Source of the DNA: Pleionea sp052032335
GTDB taxonomy: Bacteria; Pseudomonadota; Gammaproteobacteria; Enterobacterales; Kangiellaceae
Assembly: GCA_052032335.1 (NCBI GenBank)
Contig: JBPEWV010000049.1
Location: 1 to 30,054 of the forward strand
Direction of reading: 5' to 3'
DNA length: 30,054 nt
Part shown: one piece after another, positions 1-7,219 of the stretch
Numbering within the stretch: position 1 is the first letter of the stretch
Layout: each line of letters opens with the position of its first letter
Program-made: the position numbers and the translations under genes
Notes under the pieces: generated by a model
What the model saw: the letters and a program-made list of their open reading frames with translations, nothing else
What the model was told of the DNA's origin: nothing
Databases searched by the model: none

Positions 1-189
1 ATATAATTATTTATGCCCTTAATTGCTACCTTTCGATTTATCACTTCGCTGCGTCGAGAAAGAGGGTTTTTTGATCGTTGAGGATCGATTACCTTTTGAG
101 GCTTTGAATTTAACGCGTGGATTTGGCAGAATAGAGTCGTTGTCCCTAAGGATAGGGCGATTTATTTCATCGAATTAGTTCGCTTATTA

Positions 190-203
190 AATAATCGATT
201 ATT
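190..203. other. Perfect 14-bp palindrome before the first gene
   Basis: AATAATCGATTATT reads the same on both strands and ends four bases before the ribosome binding site of the DUF4124 gene. It could be an operator or a 5'-UTR hairpin. It is AT-rich, so chance is a real possibility. The rest of 1-218 shows no gene and no promoter I would defend. Confidence 0.3.
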
Positions 204-218
204 AAACAAGGAGTGGTT

Positions 219-587
219 ATGAAATTTCTGGTTTCGATACTCATTTTGTTTGGCGCAACCATCGTAAATGCAGACACCGTTTATCGTTGGCAAGATAAAA
301 ACGGGCGATGGCATTTCTCTGATAGACCGGTTGACGGCGCCGACACGGTTGCTATTCAAACGCAAGATATAACCCCGGTAGACTGGAAATCAACCCCTGA
401 AATTGAAGTTGAGAAAGCAACTTCGGCAACACCCGGCGGCAAAACTTTTTCCAAAAAACGAAAACGTTGCGAGTTTTTAAATCGAAAAGCTCAGCATTAT
501 GCGAAAAAATCAAAGAAACACTTAGGTAACCCCAAATACAAAGAGAAGAAACGAGAGTATCGCTGGAAAATTCAAAAAGAATGTTAA
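219..587 (+). CDS. Small secreted DUF4124-domain protein
   Basis: This 122-residue protein has an N-terminal signal peptide (hydrophobic stretch at about residues 3-15, likely cleavage after VNA near residue 18). It is followed by the DUF4124 signature VYRWQDKNGRWHFSDRP. The C-terminal half is very basic (many Lys and Arg) and has two Cys that could pair in the periplasm. I chose the ATG at 219 over the upstream GTG at 213 because AAGGAG at 208-213 sits five bases before it, and the GTG would overlap that site. DUF4124 proteins are common small envelope proteins of gammaproteobacteria with no settled biochemical role. The gene stands alone and shares a bidirectional terminator with sodB. Family call is fairly sure; function is unknown. 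Confidence 0.8.
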   Translation: MKFLVSILILFGATIVNADTVYRWQDKNGRWHFSDRPVDGADTVAIQTQDITPVDWKSTPEIEVEKATSATPGGKTFSKKRKRCEFLNRKAQHYAKKSKKHLGNPKYKEKKREYRWKIQKEC

Positions 588-666
588 GTACATTCGGTTG
601 CTCGACGTTGTGTCCGGATGTTGCGTGCTGCATCTTATCCGGCAATAATGAACTCGTGTGCAAACG

Positions 667-691
667 AAAAAGGCTCCGTAAGGAGCCTTTT
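667..691. terminator. Bidirectional intrinsic terminator between the DUF4124 gene and sodB
   Basis: Stem AGGCTCC (671-677) pairs with GGAGCCT (682-688) around the loop GTAA. A runs precede it and T runs follow it, so it can stop transcripts from both of the converging genes. Confidence 0.85.
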
Positions 692-711
692 GAAATGCGT
701 CGCTGGATTGA

Positions 712-1293
712 TTAGCTGGCGAAGTTCTTCGCAGCGAATTCCCAGTTGGCCAGCTTGAAGAAGCCTTCAAGGTATTTTGGACGCGCATTGCGGTAATCAA
801 TGTAGTAAGCGTGTTCCCATACATCGACCGTAATCAGAGGTGTGTGGCCATCGGTAATCGGGCAGCCTGCATTTGAAGTGTTAACAATTTCCAATTTGCC
901 GCTGCTGTTTTTGACCAGCCAGGTCCAACCTGAACCAAAGTTACCGGCAGCCGCTTCAGAGAACTTGGTTTTGAATTCGTCAAAACTTCCAAATTCGGCT
1001 TTAATTGCATCAGCCAATTCGCCAGTTGGCTCTCCGCCACCATTTGGACTCATGCTGTTCCAATAAAAGGTGTGGTTCCAAACTTGCGCTGCATTGTTGA
1101 AAACGCCGCCTGAAGATTTTTTGATGATGTCTTCCAAAGAAGCATCTGCAAACTCGGTACCTTCGATTAGGCCATTTAACTTTTGGACATAAGTGTTGTG
1201 ATGCTTACCGTAATGAAACTCCAGCGTTTCTTCAGAAATGGTTGGCGCCAAAGCATCCTTTGCGTAAGGAAGAGCCGGTAATTCAAATGCCAT
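712..1293 (-). CDS. sodB: Superoxide dismutase [Fe], SodB
   Basis: This cytoplasmic enzyme converts superoxide to hydrogen peroxide and oxygen. The protein is 193 residues, the usual SodB length. The four metal ligands are all visible: His27 (in FHYGKHH), His74 (in QVWNHTFYW), Asp157 and His161 (in DVWEHAYYIDY). Gln70 in the NNAAQVWNH segment is the position that favours iron over manganese in the known Fe/Mn family. There is no signal peptide. The start is supported by AAGGAGT at 1301-1307 on the minus strand. It is a single-gene unit, divergent from grxD, with a plausible sigma-70 promoter at 1359-1388. I saw no Fur-like site in its upstream region, so the iron regulation known in E. coli, which acts largely through a small RNA, cannot be judged here. 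Confidence 0.97.
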   Translation of the reverse strand: MAFELPALPYAKDALAPTISEETLEFHYGKHHNTYVQKLNGLIEGTEFADASLEDIIKKSSGGVFNNAAQVWNHTFYWNSMSPNGGGEPTGELADAIKAEFGSFDEFKTKFSEAAAGNFGSGWTWLVKNSSGKLEIVNTSNAGCPITDGHTPLITVDVWEHAYYIDYRNARPKYLEGFFKLANWEFAAKNFAS

Positions 1294-1358
1294 AATTAAA
1301 ACTCCTTCGAAGTTTTGTTTGATTGATGTTGTTTAAATCATGTTTTTTGAGCCCCAAT

Positions 1359-1388
1359 ATTGTAGACACTTATAGGCCGTATTGTCAG
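1359..1388 (-). promoter_or_regulatory. Candidate sigma-70 promoter of sodB
   Basis: On the minus strand CTGACA (1383-1388) is followed after 18 bases by TACAAT (1359-1364). The start codon lies about 65 bases further on. Both hexamers are one base from consensus. This is inferred from sequence only. Confidence 0.45.
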
Positions 1389-1559
1389 TCCTTTTTTATA
1401 ACTTATCGACCCAAGGGTTTAAAACTGTCTAAATACCCGTAATTTATAAGTGGGTAAAGAGGTGGTTTTTTTAGGGTTTTTGTTGCTAAAGGCTGGCTTA
1501 TCCCATCGCGGTTGATTAAGATCGCAGCATAAATTTTATGTTCATAATAGAGGTTGTAA

Positions 1560-1880
1560 ATGGAAACCATCGATCGTATCAAACAGCAAATTGGTGAAAA
1601 CGATATTTTAATTTATATGAAAGGTTCGCCTAAGTTACCTATGTGTGGCTTTTCAGCGCAAGCCATTCAGGCACTTATGCAGTGCGGCGAGGAGTTTGCT
1701 TATGTCGATATTCTTGAGAACCCTGATATTCGAGCCGAATTGCCAAAATACGCGAATTGGCCGACTTTCCCACAGCTATGGGTCAATGGTGAATTAATTG
1801 GCGGTTGCGATATTATTTTGGAAATGTTCCAGAAGGGCGAGTTGCAAGAAGTTATTAAAGACGCCAGAAAAGAAAAGTAG
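1560..1880 (+). CDS. grxD: Monothiol glutaredoxin, Grx4/GrxD type
   Basis: The 106-residue protein carries the monothiol CGFS active site at Cys29, preceded by the KGSPKLPMCGFS segment typical of Grx4. It also has WPTFPQLWVNGELIGGCDI, the cis-Pro and glutathione-binding region. Members of this family bind a [2Fe-2S] cluster bridged between subunits with glutathione and pass it to other proteins, often together with BolA. The length is that of a single-domain bacterial GrxD. The start follows TAGAGG (1548-1553) by six bases. The gene is monocistronic and ends at a strong hairpin. Its neighbours (SodB, Bfd, peroxiredoxin) form an iron/oxidative-stress cluster, though each appears to have its own transcription signals. 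Confidence 0.96.
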   Translation: METIDRIKQQIGENDILIYMKGSPKLPMCGFSAQAIQALMQCGEEFAYVDILENPDIRAELPKYANWPTFPQLWVNGELIGGCDIILEMFQKGELQEVIKDARKEK

Positions 1881-1890
1881 TATTAAGTTA

Positions 1891-1932
1891 GTGCCATAAA
1901 AAAAGGAGCTTCGGCTCCTTTTTTTATGGCAC
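1891..1932. terminator. Bidirectional terminator with a UUCG tetraloop, grxD/bfd
   Basis: A perfect 19-base inverted repeat (1891-1909 with 1914-1932) closes on a C(TTCG)G tetraloop. The GC-rich core GGAGC/GCTCC is flanked by seven A and seven T, so it works in both directions for the converging grxD and bfd. Confidence 0.92.
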
Positions 1933-1962
1933 TTTGAAATAGTGAGCGGTTAACCCATGCGG

Positions 1963-2157
1963 TTAAGCGGCACTGGTAAATCGAACTTGTGGTGTCGGTG
2001 TTCGTTCCAAAAGTTCTCTGGCTTCTTTTCCGCATCTCCCACAATCACCGGCAATTCCCAAGGCTTTGCTCAAACTGCGCATGCAGCTGGCTTTTCCGCT
2101 TTCTATGGCCTGCTTTATTTGCGTGTCGGTAATTCCTCGACATAGACAAACGTACAT
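1963..2157 (-). CDS. bfd: Bacterioferritin-associated ferredoxin Bfd
   Basis: This is a 64-residue [2Fe-2S] protein. The four cluster ligands are Cys4 and Cys6 (MYVCLCRGIT) and Cys39 and Cys42 (GDCGRCG), the Bfd pattern. In characterised bacteria Bfd docks on bacterioferritin and supplies electrons to release stored iron. I take the ATG at 2157 because GAGAGG (2163-2168, minus strand) lies five bases before it and the protein then begins exactly as Bfd proteins do; an ATG seven codons upstream lacks such support. A near-perfect promoter covered by a Fur-like box lies just upstream, so expression should rise when iron is scarce. No bacterioferritin gene is in this window. Confidence 0.95.
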   Translation of the reverse strand: MYVCLCRGITDTQIKQAIESGKASCMRSLSKALGIAGDCGRCGKEARELLERTPTPQVRFTSAA

Positions 2158-2200
2158 GGCTACCTCTCTAAACAACAATCATACTCAAACAATAATGGTG

Positions 2201-2228
2201 ATTATATGCGAATGAGAATGATTGTCAA
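2201..2228 (-). promoter_or_regulatory. Consensus sigma-70 promoter of bfd
   Basis: On the minus strand TTGACA (2223-2228) and TATAAT (2201-2206) are exact consensus hexamers separated by 16 bases. Such a strong promoter usually needs a repressor, and a Fur-like box covers the spacer and -35. Confidence 0.8.
2213..2227. promoter_or_regulatory. Fur-like box in the bfd promoter
   Basis: TGAGAAT-G-ATTGTCA matches the 7-1-7 Fur inverted repeat TGATAAT-N-ATTATCA with one mismatch in each arm. It lies between and over the promoter hexamers of bfd, a position that would block RNA polymerase when iron is plentiful. Confidence 0.72.
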
Positions 2229-2262
2229 TTAAAAGTGCGTAAAATTTAATCTTTCTGTTTTA

Positions 2263-2320
2263 ATAGATAAAATCGATTACTGGCAAAATCTCAACACATT
2301 GAAATCGCTTGGATTATAAT
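2263..2320 (+). promoter_or_regulatory. Possible OxyR-type site and -10 box of the peroxiredoxin gene
   Basis: ATAG-N7-CGAT (2263-2277) fits one half of the OxyR pattern ATAGnTnnnAnCTAT except for one base. The second half is poor. A perfect TATAAT (2315-2320) follows, but no good -35 hexamer precedes it, which suits an activator-dependent promoter. OxyR control is inference. Confidence 0.35.
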
Positions 2321-2362
2321 AGGCGGCGCGTTTAAACAGTAACTAACAATTGGAGAATTGAA

Positions 2363-2968
2363 ATGGGTGTATTAGTAGGACGTGAAGCTCCTGACTTCAC
2401 TGCAGCTGCAGTTTTAGGAAACGGCGAAATCGTTGATAACTTCAACTTGAAAGAGTCTATCAAGGGTAAAGACGCAGTTATTTTCTTCTACCCATTGGAC
2501 TTCACATTTGTTTGTCCTTCAGAGTTGATTGCTTTCGATCGACGCGTAGAAGAGTTCAAAAAGCGTGGCGTTGAGGTTATCGGTGTTTCAATCGACTCTC
2601 AATTTACCCACAATGCGTGGAGAAACACGCCGGTCGACAAAGGTGGTATCGGTGAAGTGAAGTACACTTTGGTTGCTGACACCAAGCATGAGATTTGCCA
2701 GGCGTATGATGTAGAGCATCCTGAAGCGGGTGTTGCTTTCCGTGCGTCTTTCCTGATTGACAAAAACGGCATGGTTCGTCATCAAGTGGTTAACGATCTG
2801 CCTTTGGGTCGTAACGTTGACGAAATGATGCGTATGGTAGATGCTTTACACTTCCATGAAGAGCATGGCGAAGTTTGTCCTGCAGGTTGGAAAGAGGGTG
2901 ACAAAGGTATGACTGCAACGCCAGACGGTGTCGCTGAGTACTTGTCTACAGAGGCCGACAAACTATAA
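2363..2968 (+). CDS. Typical 2-Cys peroxiredoxin (AhpC/Prx1 group)
   Basis: The 201-residue cytosolic thiol peroxidase reduces hydrogen peroxide and organic hydroperoxides. The peroxidatic Cys51 lies in FTFVCPSE and the resolving Cys172 in EVCPAGW, the arrangement of decameric Prx1-type enzymes that usually draw electrons from thioredoxin or AhpF. The protein contains a GGIG segment and a C-terminal YL, similar to the GGLG and YF motifs linked with sensitivity to over-oxidation in this family. GGAG (2352-2355) precedes the ATG by seven bases. No ahpF follows; a strong terminator ends the unit directly, so the reductant must be encoded elsewhere. It could be called AhpC, PrxC or TsaA; the group is clear and the exact name is not. 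Confidence 0.95.
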   Translation: MGVLVGREAPDFTAAAVLGNGEIVDNFNLKESIKGKDAVIFFYPLDFTFVCPSELIAFDRRVEEFKKRGVEVIGVSIDSQFTHNAWRNTPVDKGGIGEVKYTLVADTKHEICQAYDVEHPEAGVAFRASFLIDKNGMVRHQVVNDLPLGRNVDEMMRMVDALHFHEEHGEVCPAGWKEGDKGMTATPDGVAEYLSTEADKL

Positions 2969-2992
2969 GTTATAGTCAGAAGCCTTTTAAAT

Positions 2993-3023
2993 AAAGCGCC
3001 GGCCAGTCCGGCGCTTTTTTTTT
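2993..3023 (+). terminator. Intrinsic terminator of the peroxiredoxin gene
   Basis: AAAGCGCCGG (2993-3002) pairs with CCGGCGCTTT (3008-3017) around CCAGT and runs into nine T (3015-3023). It insulates the glucan locus from the stress genes. Confidence 0.93.
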
Positions 3024-3142
3024 GCCGATTGAAAATGTTTGAACCTGTGAAAGCTCGACAGTTTAGATTGCGAGTGGTTAAATAAGAAAAGGTTTTCACG
3101 CGCATAAGATTGCGTCGAAATTAATCAAAAAAAAGAATCAAG

Positions 3143-4147
3143 ATGGCAACCATAAAAGACGTTTCAGAATTGGCGGGAGTTTCTCAGGCGACCGTATCGC
3201 GAGTGCTCAACGGAACCACCAAAGTGGATGACCATAAAATTAAACGGGTGATGGATGCTGTTGCCCAGTTGGGATATCGACCCAACGCTCATGCTAAGTC
3301 TTTGGCGTCTAATTGTTCCAATTCTATCGGCATGGTGGTATCTGAATTGGCAGGCCCTTATTTTGGGGAAATTATGGCGGGTGCCGAAAGTGTTATAAAG
3401 AAGAACAATAAACAAATGCTGATTGCCAGTAGCCATGCCAGCGAAAAAGAAGAAAAAGACGTTATCGAATTTCTTATTTCATGCCGTTGTGACGCGTTGA
3501 TTTTGCACGTCGAAACCTTGAGCGATGATTATTTAAAGCAGCTGGCGGAACAAGGCATCAAATTAGTTTTGTTGAACCGCTCTATCGAAACATTGGAAGA
3601 TAATTGCTTTAGCCTTGATAATGAACTGGGTGGGTATCTGGCAACCCGTCACTTGATCGAAACTAATCGCAAAAATGTGGCCTGTATTTTAGGACCTCAG
3701 TGGAAACACGATGCCCGAGAACGTTTTGATGGTTACTTACGAGCTTTGAGGGAGTTTGAATTACCCTTTGATCCGAATTTAATCGTTGAAGGTGATTTTC
3801 AGGAAGACGGTGGTAGAACCGGTATTGCCAAATTGATTGAACGCGAAGTCGAATTTGACAGTGTTTTTTGTTCCAATGATGAAATGGCGTTAGGCGCACT
3901 GGACTGGTTGCTAGAGAATAACTATCAAGTACCAAAAGATATTGCGGTTATTGGGTTTGATGACATAGCGTATACTCGCTACGTCTCTCCCAAACTTTCT
4001 TCAATTCATTTCCCCACCCGTCAAATTGCCGCTGATGCTGCCTGGTTGGTGATGGAAAACGTGTATGGAATTGCGCCACCCCACAATATTGAGCGTCGAC
4101 AAAAACCGCAGTTGATGGCGCGCGGTTCGACTGCTTTTATAGAATAA
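3143..4147 (+). CDS. LacI-family repressor, probable regulator of the glucan locus
   Basis: The 334-residue protein has an N-terminal LacI helix-turn-helix (residues 3-23, IKDVSELAGVSQATVSRVLNG) and a hinge helix near 48-56. A periplasmic-binding-like sugar domain runs from about 60 to 330. The IGFDD segment and the FCSNDEMALGAL stretch are family hallmarks. It sits at the edge of a block of glucan permeases and glucanases. Two near-identical palindromes with the CG centre typical of LacI-family operators lie upstream of the GH3/permease genes and of the TonB receptor. The likely inducer is glucose or a short beta-glucan, which is inference. The ribosome binding site is weak (AAAAGAA), which suits a low-copy regulator. 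It converges on the sugar-porter gene with only 15 bases between stops. Confidence 0.9.
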   Translation: MATIKDVSELAGVSQATVSRVLNGTTKVDDHKIKRVMDAVAQLGYRPNAHAKSLASNCSNSIGMVVSELAGPYFGEIMAGAESVIKKNNKQMLIASSHASEKEEKDVIEFLISCRCDALILHVETLSDDYLKQLAEQGIKLVLLNRSIETLEDNCFSLDNELGGYLATRHLIETNRKNVACILGPQWKHDARERFDGYLRALREFELPFDPNLIVEGDFQEDGGRTGIAKLIEREVEFDSVFCSNDEMALGALDWLLENNYQVPKDIAVIGFDDIAYTRYVSPKLSSIHFPTRQIAADAAWLVMENVYGIAPPHNIERRQKPQLMARGSTAFIE

Positions 4148-4148
4148 G

Positions 4149-4172
4149 TTTCGAGTCAATAATCACTCGAAA
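4149..4172. terminator. Hairpin between converging regulator and permease genes
   Basis: A perfect 8-base inverted repeat, TTTCGAGT (4149-4156) and ACTCGAAA (4165-4172), spans the stop codon of the minus-strand permease. No T tract follows on either strand, so termination activity is uncertain. Confidence 0.35.
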
Positions 4173-5761
4173 GCTTTAGCGTAGCGTTTTGCCCTACCAA
4201 GCGTGAATAGTTGTTCTAGCTCCTCTAAAGAGCGGCCACGAGTTTCTGGTACAAATATTAACACTAAAATGAAACCCGCAAATGCAAAAATACCAAAAGT
4301 CAAGAATGTCATGGCCGCACCGAAGTTAGCGATTTCCCAAGGATAAATAAACTGAACCAGAAAACTTACTGCGCTATTAAAAACTCCGACGAGTGACACC
4401 GCTAGCCCCCGAAGGTGATTGGGAAATATTTCTGAAAACATAACCCACATCACAGGACCTAAAGACATTGCGAAAAAAGCTACAAAAGAAAGAATTCCAA
4501 AAAGAATAAGTTTTGCATTCATAGTAGTTGCATACTCTAGCAGCTTACCCTGATACAAATTCATTTGCGTTTCACCAATCAAGTCAATTAAGGTCTTCTT
4601 AAATGTTACATCAGAGTGAAAAGATTGATCGGCGATAGTAGATATTCGCGTTAGCGTATCGGGCGGTAGCTTGTCCGAAAGTAGCTGAATATCTTCTGAA
4701 GATAGTTGATAACTGGCTTGGTAAAAGCCGAGCGCGCATACAGCCATGCTAACTGTAATCCCAATGAGTCCGATAAGTAGGAGAGGTTTTCGACCATATT
4801 TATCAATGGTCCACATGGCTAATAAAGTAAAAATTACATTAACAACTCCGAGCCAAACTGCCTGCATGAAAGCTGCGTTTGTCCCAACTCCACTTTGTTC
4901 GAATACACTCGGGGCGTAAAAAATTATTACGTTAATACCGGTAACTTGTTGTGCAACAGCTAAGATAAACCCTATGAAAATTGCAAAACGAAGCTTTTGA
5001 CTGAACAGTTCCTTTAAGCGAGTATTGATGGGTGAAATTTTGACTTTCAGTGACTGCTGAATTTCTTCAAGTTGCTTTATCGCCTGTTTTTTTGAAAAAA
5101 GTTTATTTACTACTGATATTGCCTCACTTTCATGTTGATGAAGCATTAGCCATCTAGGACTACGAGGAATTAAAAATAGTAAAGCAAACCAGAGTAGAGC
5201 GGGAACAATTTCCATGCCCAACATCCATCGCCAGACATTTTGAGACAGGCCAAATTGAGTAACCCAGTCGAGTTGACTTTGACTTAATTTCAGAAAATAG
5301 AAGTTGCTGAAGTAAGATATCGCAAATCCTAGCACGATATTTAATTGGTTGATCGAAACCATCTTTCCGCGATCTTCGGCTGGACTAATTTCTGCAATAT
5401 AAATTGGAGCAATCATAAGAGAGCAGAATGCCATACCACCGATAAATCGCGCAGTCACCAACATCCAGTAATCAACGGCCAATGCCGATGCGACAGCCGA
5501 AACCAAATACAGAAACGCGATGATAAGTAACGTTTTTCGACGTCCGAAAGCATCACAGATAGCGCCTGCAGACAGTGTAGCGATGAGGCCGCCAAGTGTC
5601 GGAGATCCGACTACGAAGCCTTGTTCCCAAGCCGACAATTCGAATTCGGTAACAATAAATCCAATGGCGCCAGAAATTACCGAAGCATCGAAACCAAAAA
5701 TAAAACCACCAAGAGACACTATCAGTGTGTAGTACAGAATCGGATTGAAAAATGTTCGCAT
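4163..5761 (-). CDS. MFS sugar porter (GalP/XylE-like), probably glucose
   Basis: This 532-residue inner-membrane permease of the sugar porter family should import a monosaccharide by cation symport. Family motifs are in order: GGFIFGFD in TM1, DAFGRRKTLL between TM2 and TM3, PRSPRWL after TM6, QQVTGINVIIFYAP in TM7, DKYGRKPLL between TM8 and TM9, and PETRGRSLEELE after TM12. The protein is 40-70 residues longer than typical bacterial members. The excess is a polar segment at about 347-413, between TM9 and TM10, predicted to face the periplasm. The gene follows the FucP-type permease by 39 bases on the same strand, so the two are probably cotranscribed from the operator-bearing promoter near 7150. 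Glucose as substrate is inferred from the adjacent glucanases. Confidence 0.9.
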   Translation of the reverse strand: MRTFFNPILYYTLIVSLGGFIFGFDASVISGAIGFIVTEFELSAWEQGFVVGSPTLGGLIATLSAGAICDAFGRRKTLLIIAFLYLVSAVASALAVDYWMLVTARFIGGMAFCSLMIAPIYIAEISPAEDRGKMVSINQLNIVLGFAISYFSNFYFLKLSQSQLDWVTQFGLSQNVWRWMLGMEIVPALLWFALLFLIPRSPRWLMLHQHESEAISVVNKLFSKKQAIKQLEEIQQSLKVKISPINTRLKELFSQKLRFAIFIGFILAVAQQVTGINVIIFYAPSVFEQSGVGTNAAFMQAVWLGVVNVIFTLLAMWTIDKYGRKPLLLIGLIGITVSMAVCALGFYQASYQLSSEDIQLLSDKLPPDTLTRISTIADQSFHSDVTFKKTLIDLIGETQMNLYQGKLLEYATTMNAKLILFGILSFVAFFAMSLGPVMWVMFSEIFPNHLRGLAVSLVGVFNSAVSFLVQFIYPWEIANFGAAMTFLTFGIFAFAGFILVLIFVPETRGRSLEELEQLFTLGRAKRYAKAFE

Positions 5762-5800
5762 AGTGGTTTCTTCTTATTTGGTTTGGGTCAATAACAGAAA

Positions 5801-7036
5801 TTAATCGAGTACCCGATGACCACGAAAGCCATAGAACGCGATGTAAAGATAGCATATCAAGGGTACCCAGAATGCCATTTGCAATCCGATAACATCAGCC
5901 AGATAGCCTTGAACTAAGGGAACGACTGCGCCACCGACAATGGCAACACACAGTAAACCCGAAGCTTGACTGGTTAATGGTCCGAGTCGGTTGATGGCGA
6001 GACTGAATATAGTAGGGAACATGATCGAGTTAAATAATCCTACCGCCAACACAGACCACATGGCAATGGAACCATTGGTTGAAATGGTGGTGAGCAGCAG
6101 TAAACCGGCGATCAGCGCGTTGAAAGTTAATATATAACTTGCCCGAACACGCAACATAATCGCAGAGCCTATAAATCTACCGACCATAGCACCGCCCCAA
6201 TAGTAAGCGACAAAGTGCGCCGCTTTATCTTCACTAAGTCCGGCAATGTGTGCTTCACTCAGGTAGTTCACCAAAAAGCTGCCGATGGACACTTCTGCAC
6301 CAACGTAAAGGAATATGGCCAACACGCCCAAGGCAAGATGACGATGGTGCCAGGCTTGGGTTTTCTGTTCCGACAGAACTGTTTTGGAGTCGTCTTCATG
6401 AACATTCGGTAAACGAATGAAATAAAAGCTGACGGCCAGTAACGCCAGCATGGTGAATATGATCAAATAAGGCACTTGAATCGCATCAGCTGTCGAACTG
6501 GTGGACTTTAGACTGACGGCCAAGATTAAAACACCACCAAAAATGGGCGCCACAGTTGTGCCCAGCGCGTTAAACGCCTGGGTAAAATTCAATCGAAATG
6601 ATGCCTTATCGGCGGTGCCGAGACGAGTAACGAAAGGGTTTGCAGCGACCTGTAAAATTGTGATGCCAGACGCCAAAACAAACAAAGCAAACAAGAAGAG
6701 ACCATACACCTCAAGGTGTGCGGCCGGAAGAAACAGAAGGCAACCTACGGCTGCGATCGATAAGCCACAGATAATTCCGTACTTATAACCAATCCGTTTA
6801 ACCAATGCGCCAGCTGGATATGACACGACACCGTAGGCGCCAAAAAAGCACAGGTTAACCGCCATCGCCTGAAAGTAGCTGAGCTGAAACAGGCCTTTAA
6901 GGTAAGGAATTAAAATGTCGTTTAAGCTGGTAATGAATCCCCACAGGAAGAACAGCGACGTCAAAATGATAAACGCCAGTTGGTAACTGGTTTTGGGTTT
7001 GACGGGTTGCGACATATCAAGCGTATTATTTTGCAT
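5801..7036 (-). CDS. FucP/GluP-family sugar:proton symporter (glucose/galactose type)
   Basis: This 411-residue, roughly 12-TM permease belongs to the FHS branch of the MFS. It has the characteristic FFLWGFITSLNDILIPYLK start, QVAANPFVTRLG in the middle, and VGAEVSIGSFLVNYL and the YYWGGAMVGRF segment in the C half. GluP-type members move glucose or galactose and FucP moves fucose; the beta-glucan neighbours favour glucose. I place the start at 7036, where AGGA precedes the ATG on the minus strand, instead of the ATG at 7102, which has no binding site and would add 22 polar residues. It is the first gene of a two-permease unit divergent from the GH3 gene. The operator palindrome at 7149-7162 lies about 110 bases upstream. 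Confidence 0.92.
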   Translation of the reverse strand: MQNNTLDMSQPVKPKTSYQLAFIILTSLFFLWGFITSLNDILIPYLKGLFQLSYFQAMAVNLCFFGAYGVVSYPAGALVKRIGYKYGIICGLSIAAVGCLLFLPAAHLEVYGLFLFALFVLASGITILQVAANPFVTRLGTADKASFRLNFTQAFNALGTTVAPIFGGVLILAVSLKSTSSTADAIQVPYLIIFTMLALLAVSFYFIRLPNVHEDDSKTVLSEQKTQAWHHRHLALGVLAIFLYVGAEVSIGSFLVNYLSEAHIAGLSEDKAAHFVAYYWGGAMVGRFIGSAIMLRVRASYILTFNALIAGLLLLTTISTNGSIAMWSVLAVGLFNSIMFPTIFSLAINRLGPLTSQASGLLCVAIVGGAVVPLVQGYLADVIGLQMAFWVPLICYLYIAFYGFRGHRVLD

Positions 7037-7124
7037 ATTCGGTCCTACTTTTAGTGCGGCGAAATCCCGCTTTTCTTGAATTCTTTTGGTGCACCGCGTC
7101 ACTCAGCATGGTGCAATGAGTACC

Positions 7125-7152
7125 AATTTACCGGAAAAAAAAATGATGTGAA
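7125..7152 (-). promoter_or_regulatory. Possible promoter of the permease operon
   Basis: On the minus strand TTCACA (7147-7152) and TAAATT (7125-7130) are 16 bases apart. The -35 overlaps the operator palindrome, so a bound repressor would exclude polymerase. The -10 matches only four of six consensus bases. Confidence 0.35.
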
Positions 7153-7162
7153 AGCGCTTTCA
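7149..7162. promoter_or_regulatory. LacI-type operator between permease and GH3 genes
   Basis: TGAAAGCGCTTTCA is a perfect palindrome with the central CG and TG...CA ends seen in operators of LacI-family proteins. It lies in the divergent region and could control both directions. A near copy is at 9856-9869. Confidence 0.78.
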
Positions 7163-7219
7163 TAATTTTTTTTTCTGTTTTAGACTGCGTTCTGAGTTAC
7201 ATGGATTACAGGTTTTGAC

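Noticed and set aside
842..1066. Plus-strand open frame inside sodB
   Set aside because: It lies wholly within a well-conserved gene on the other strand, has no ribosome site and gives no recognisable protein.
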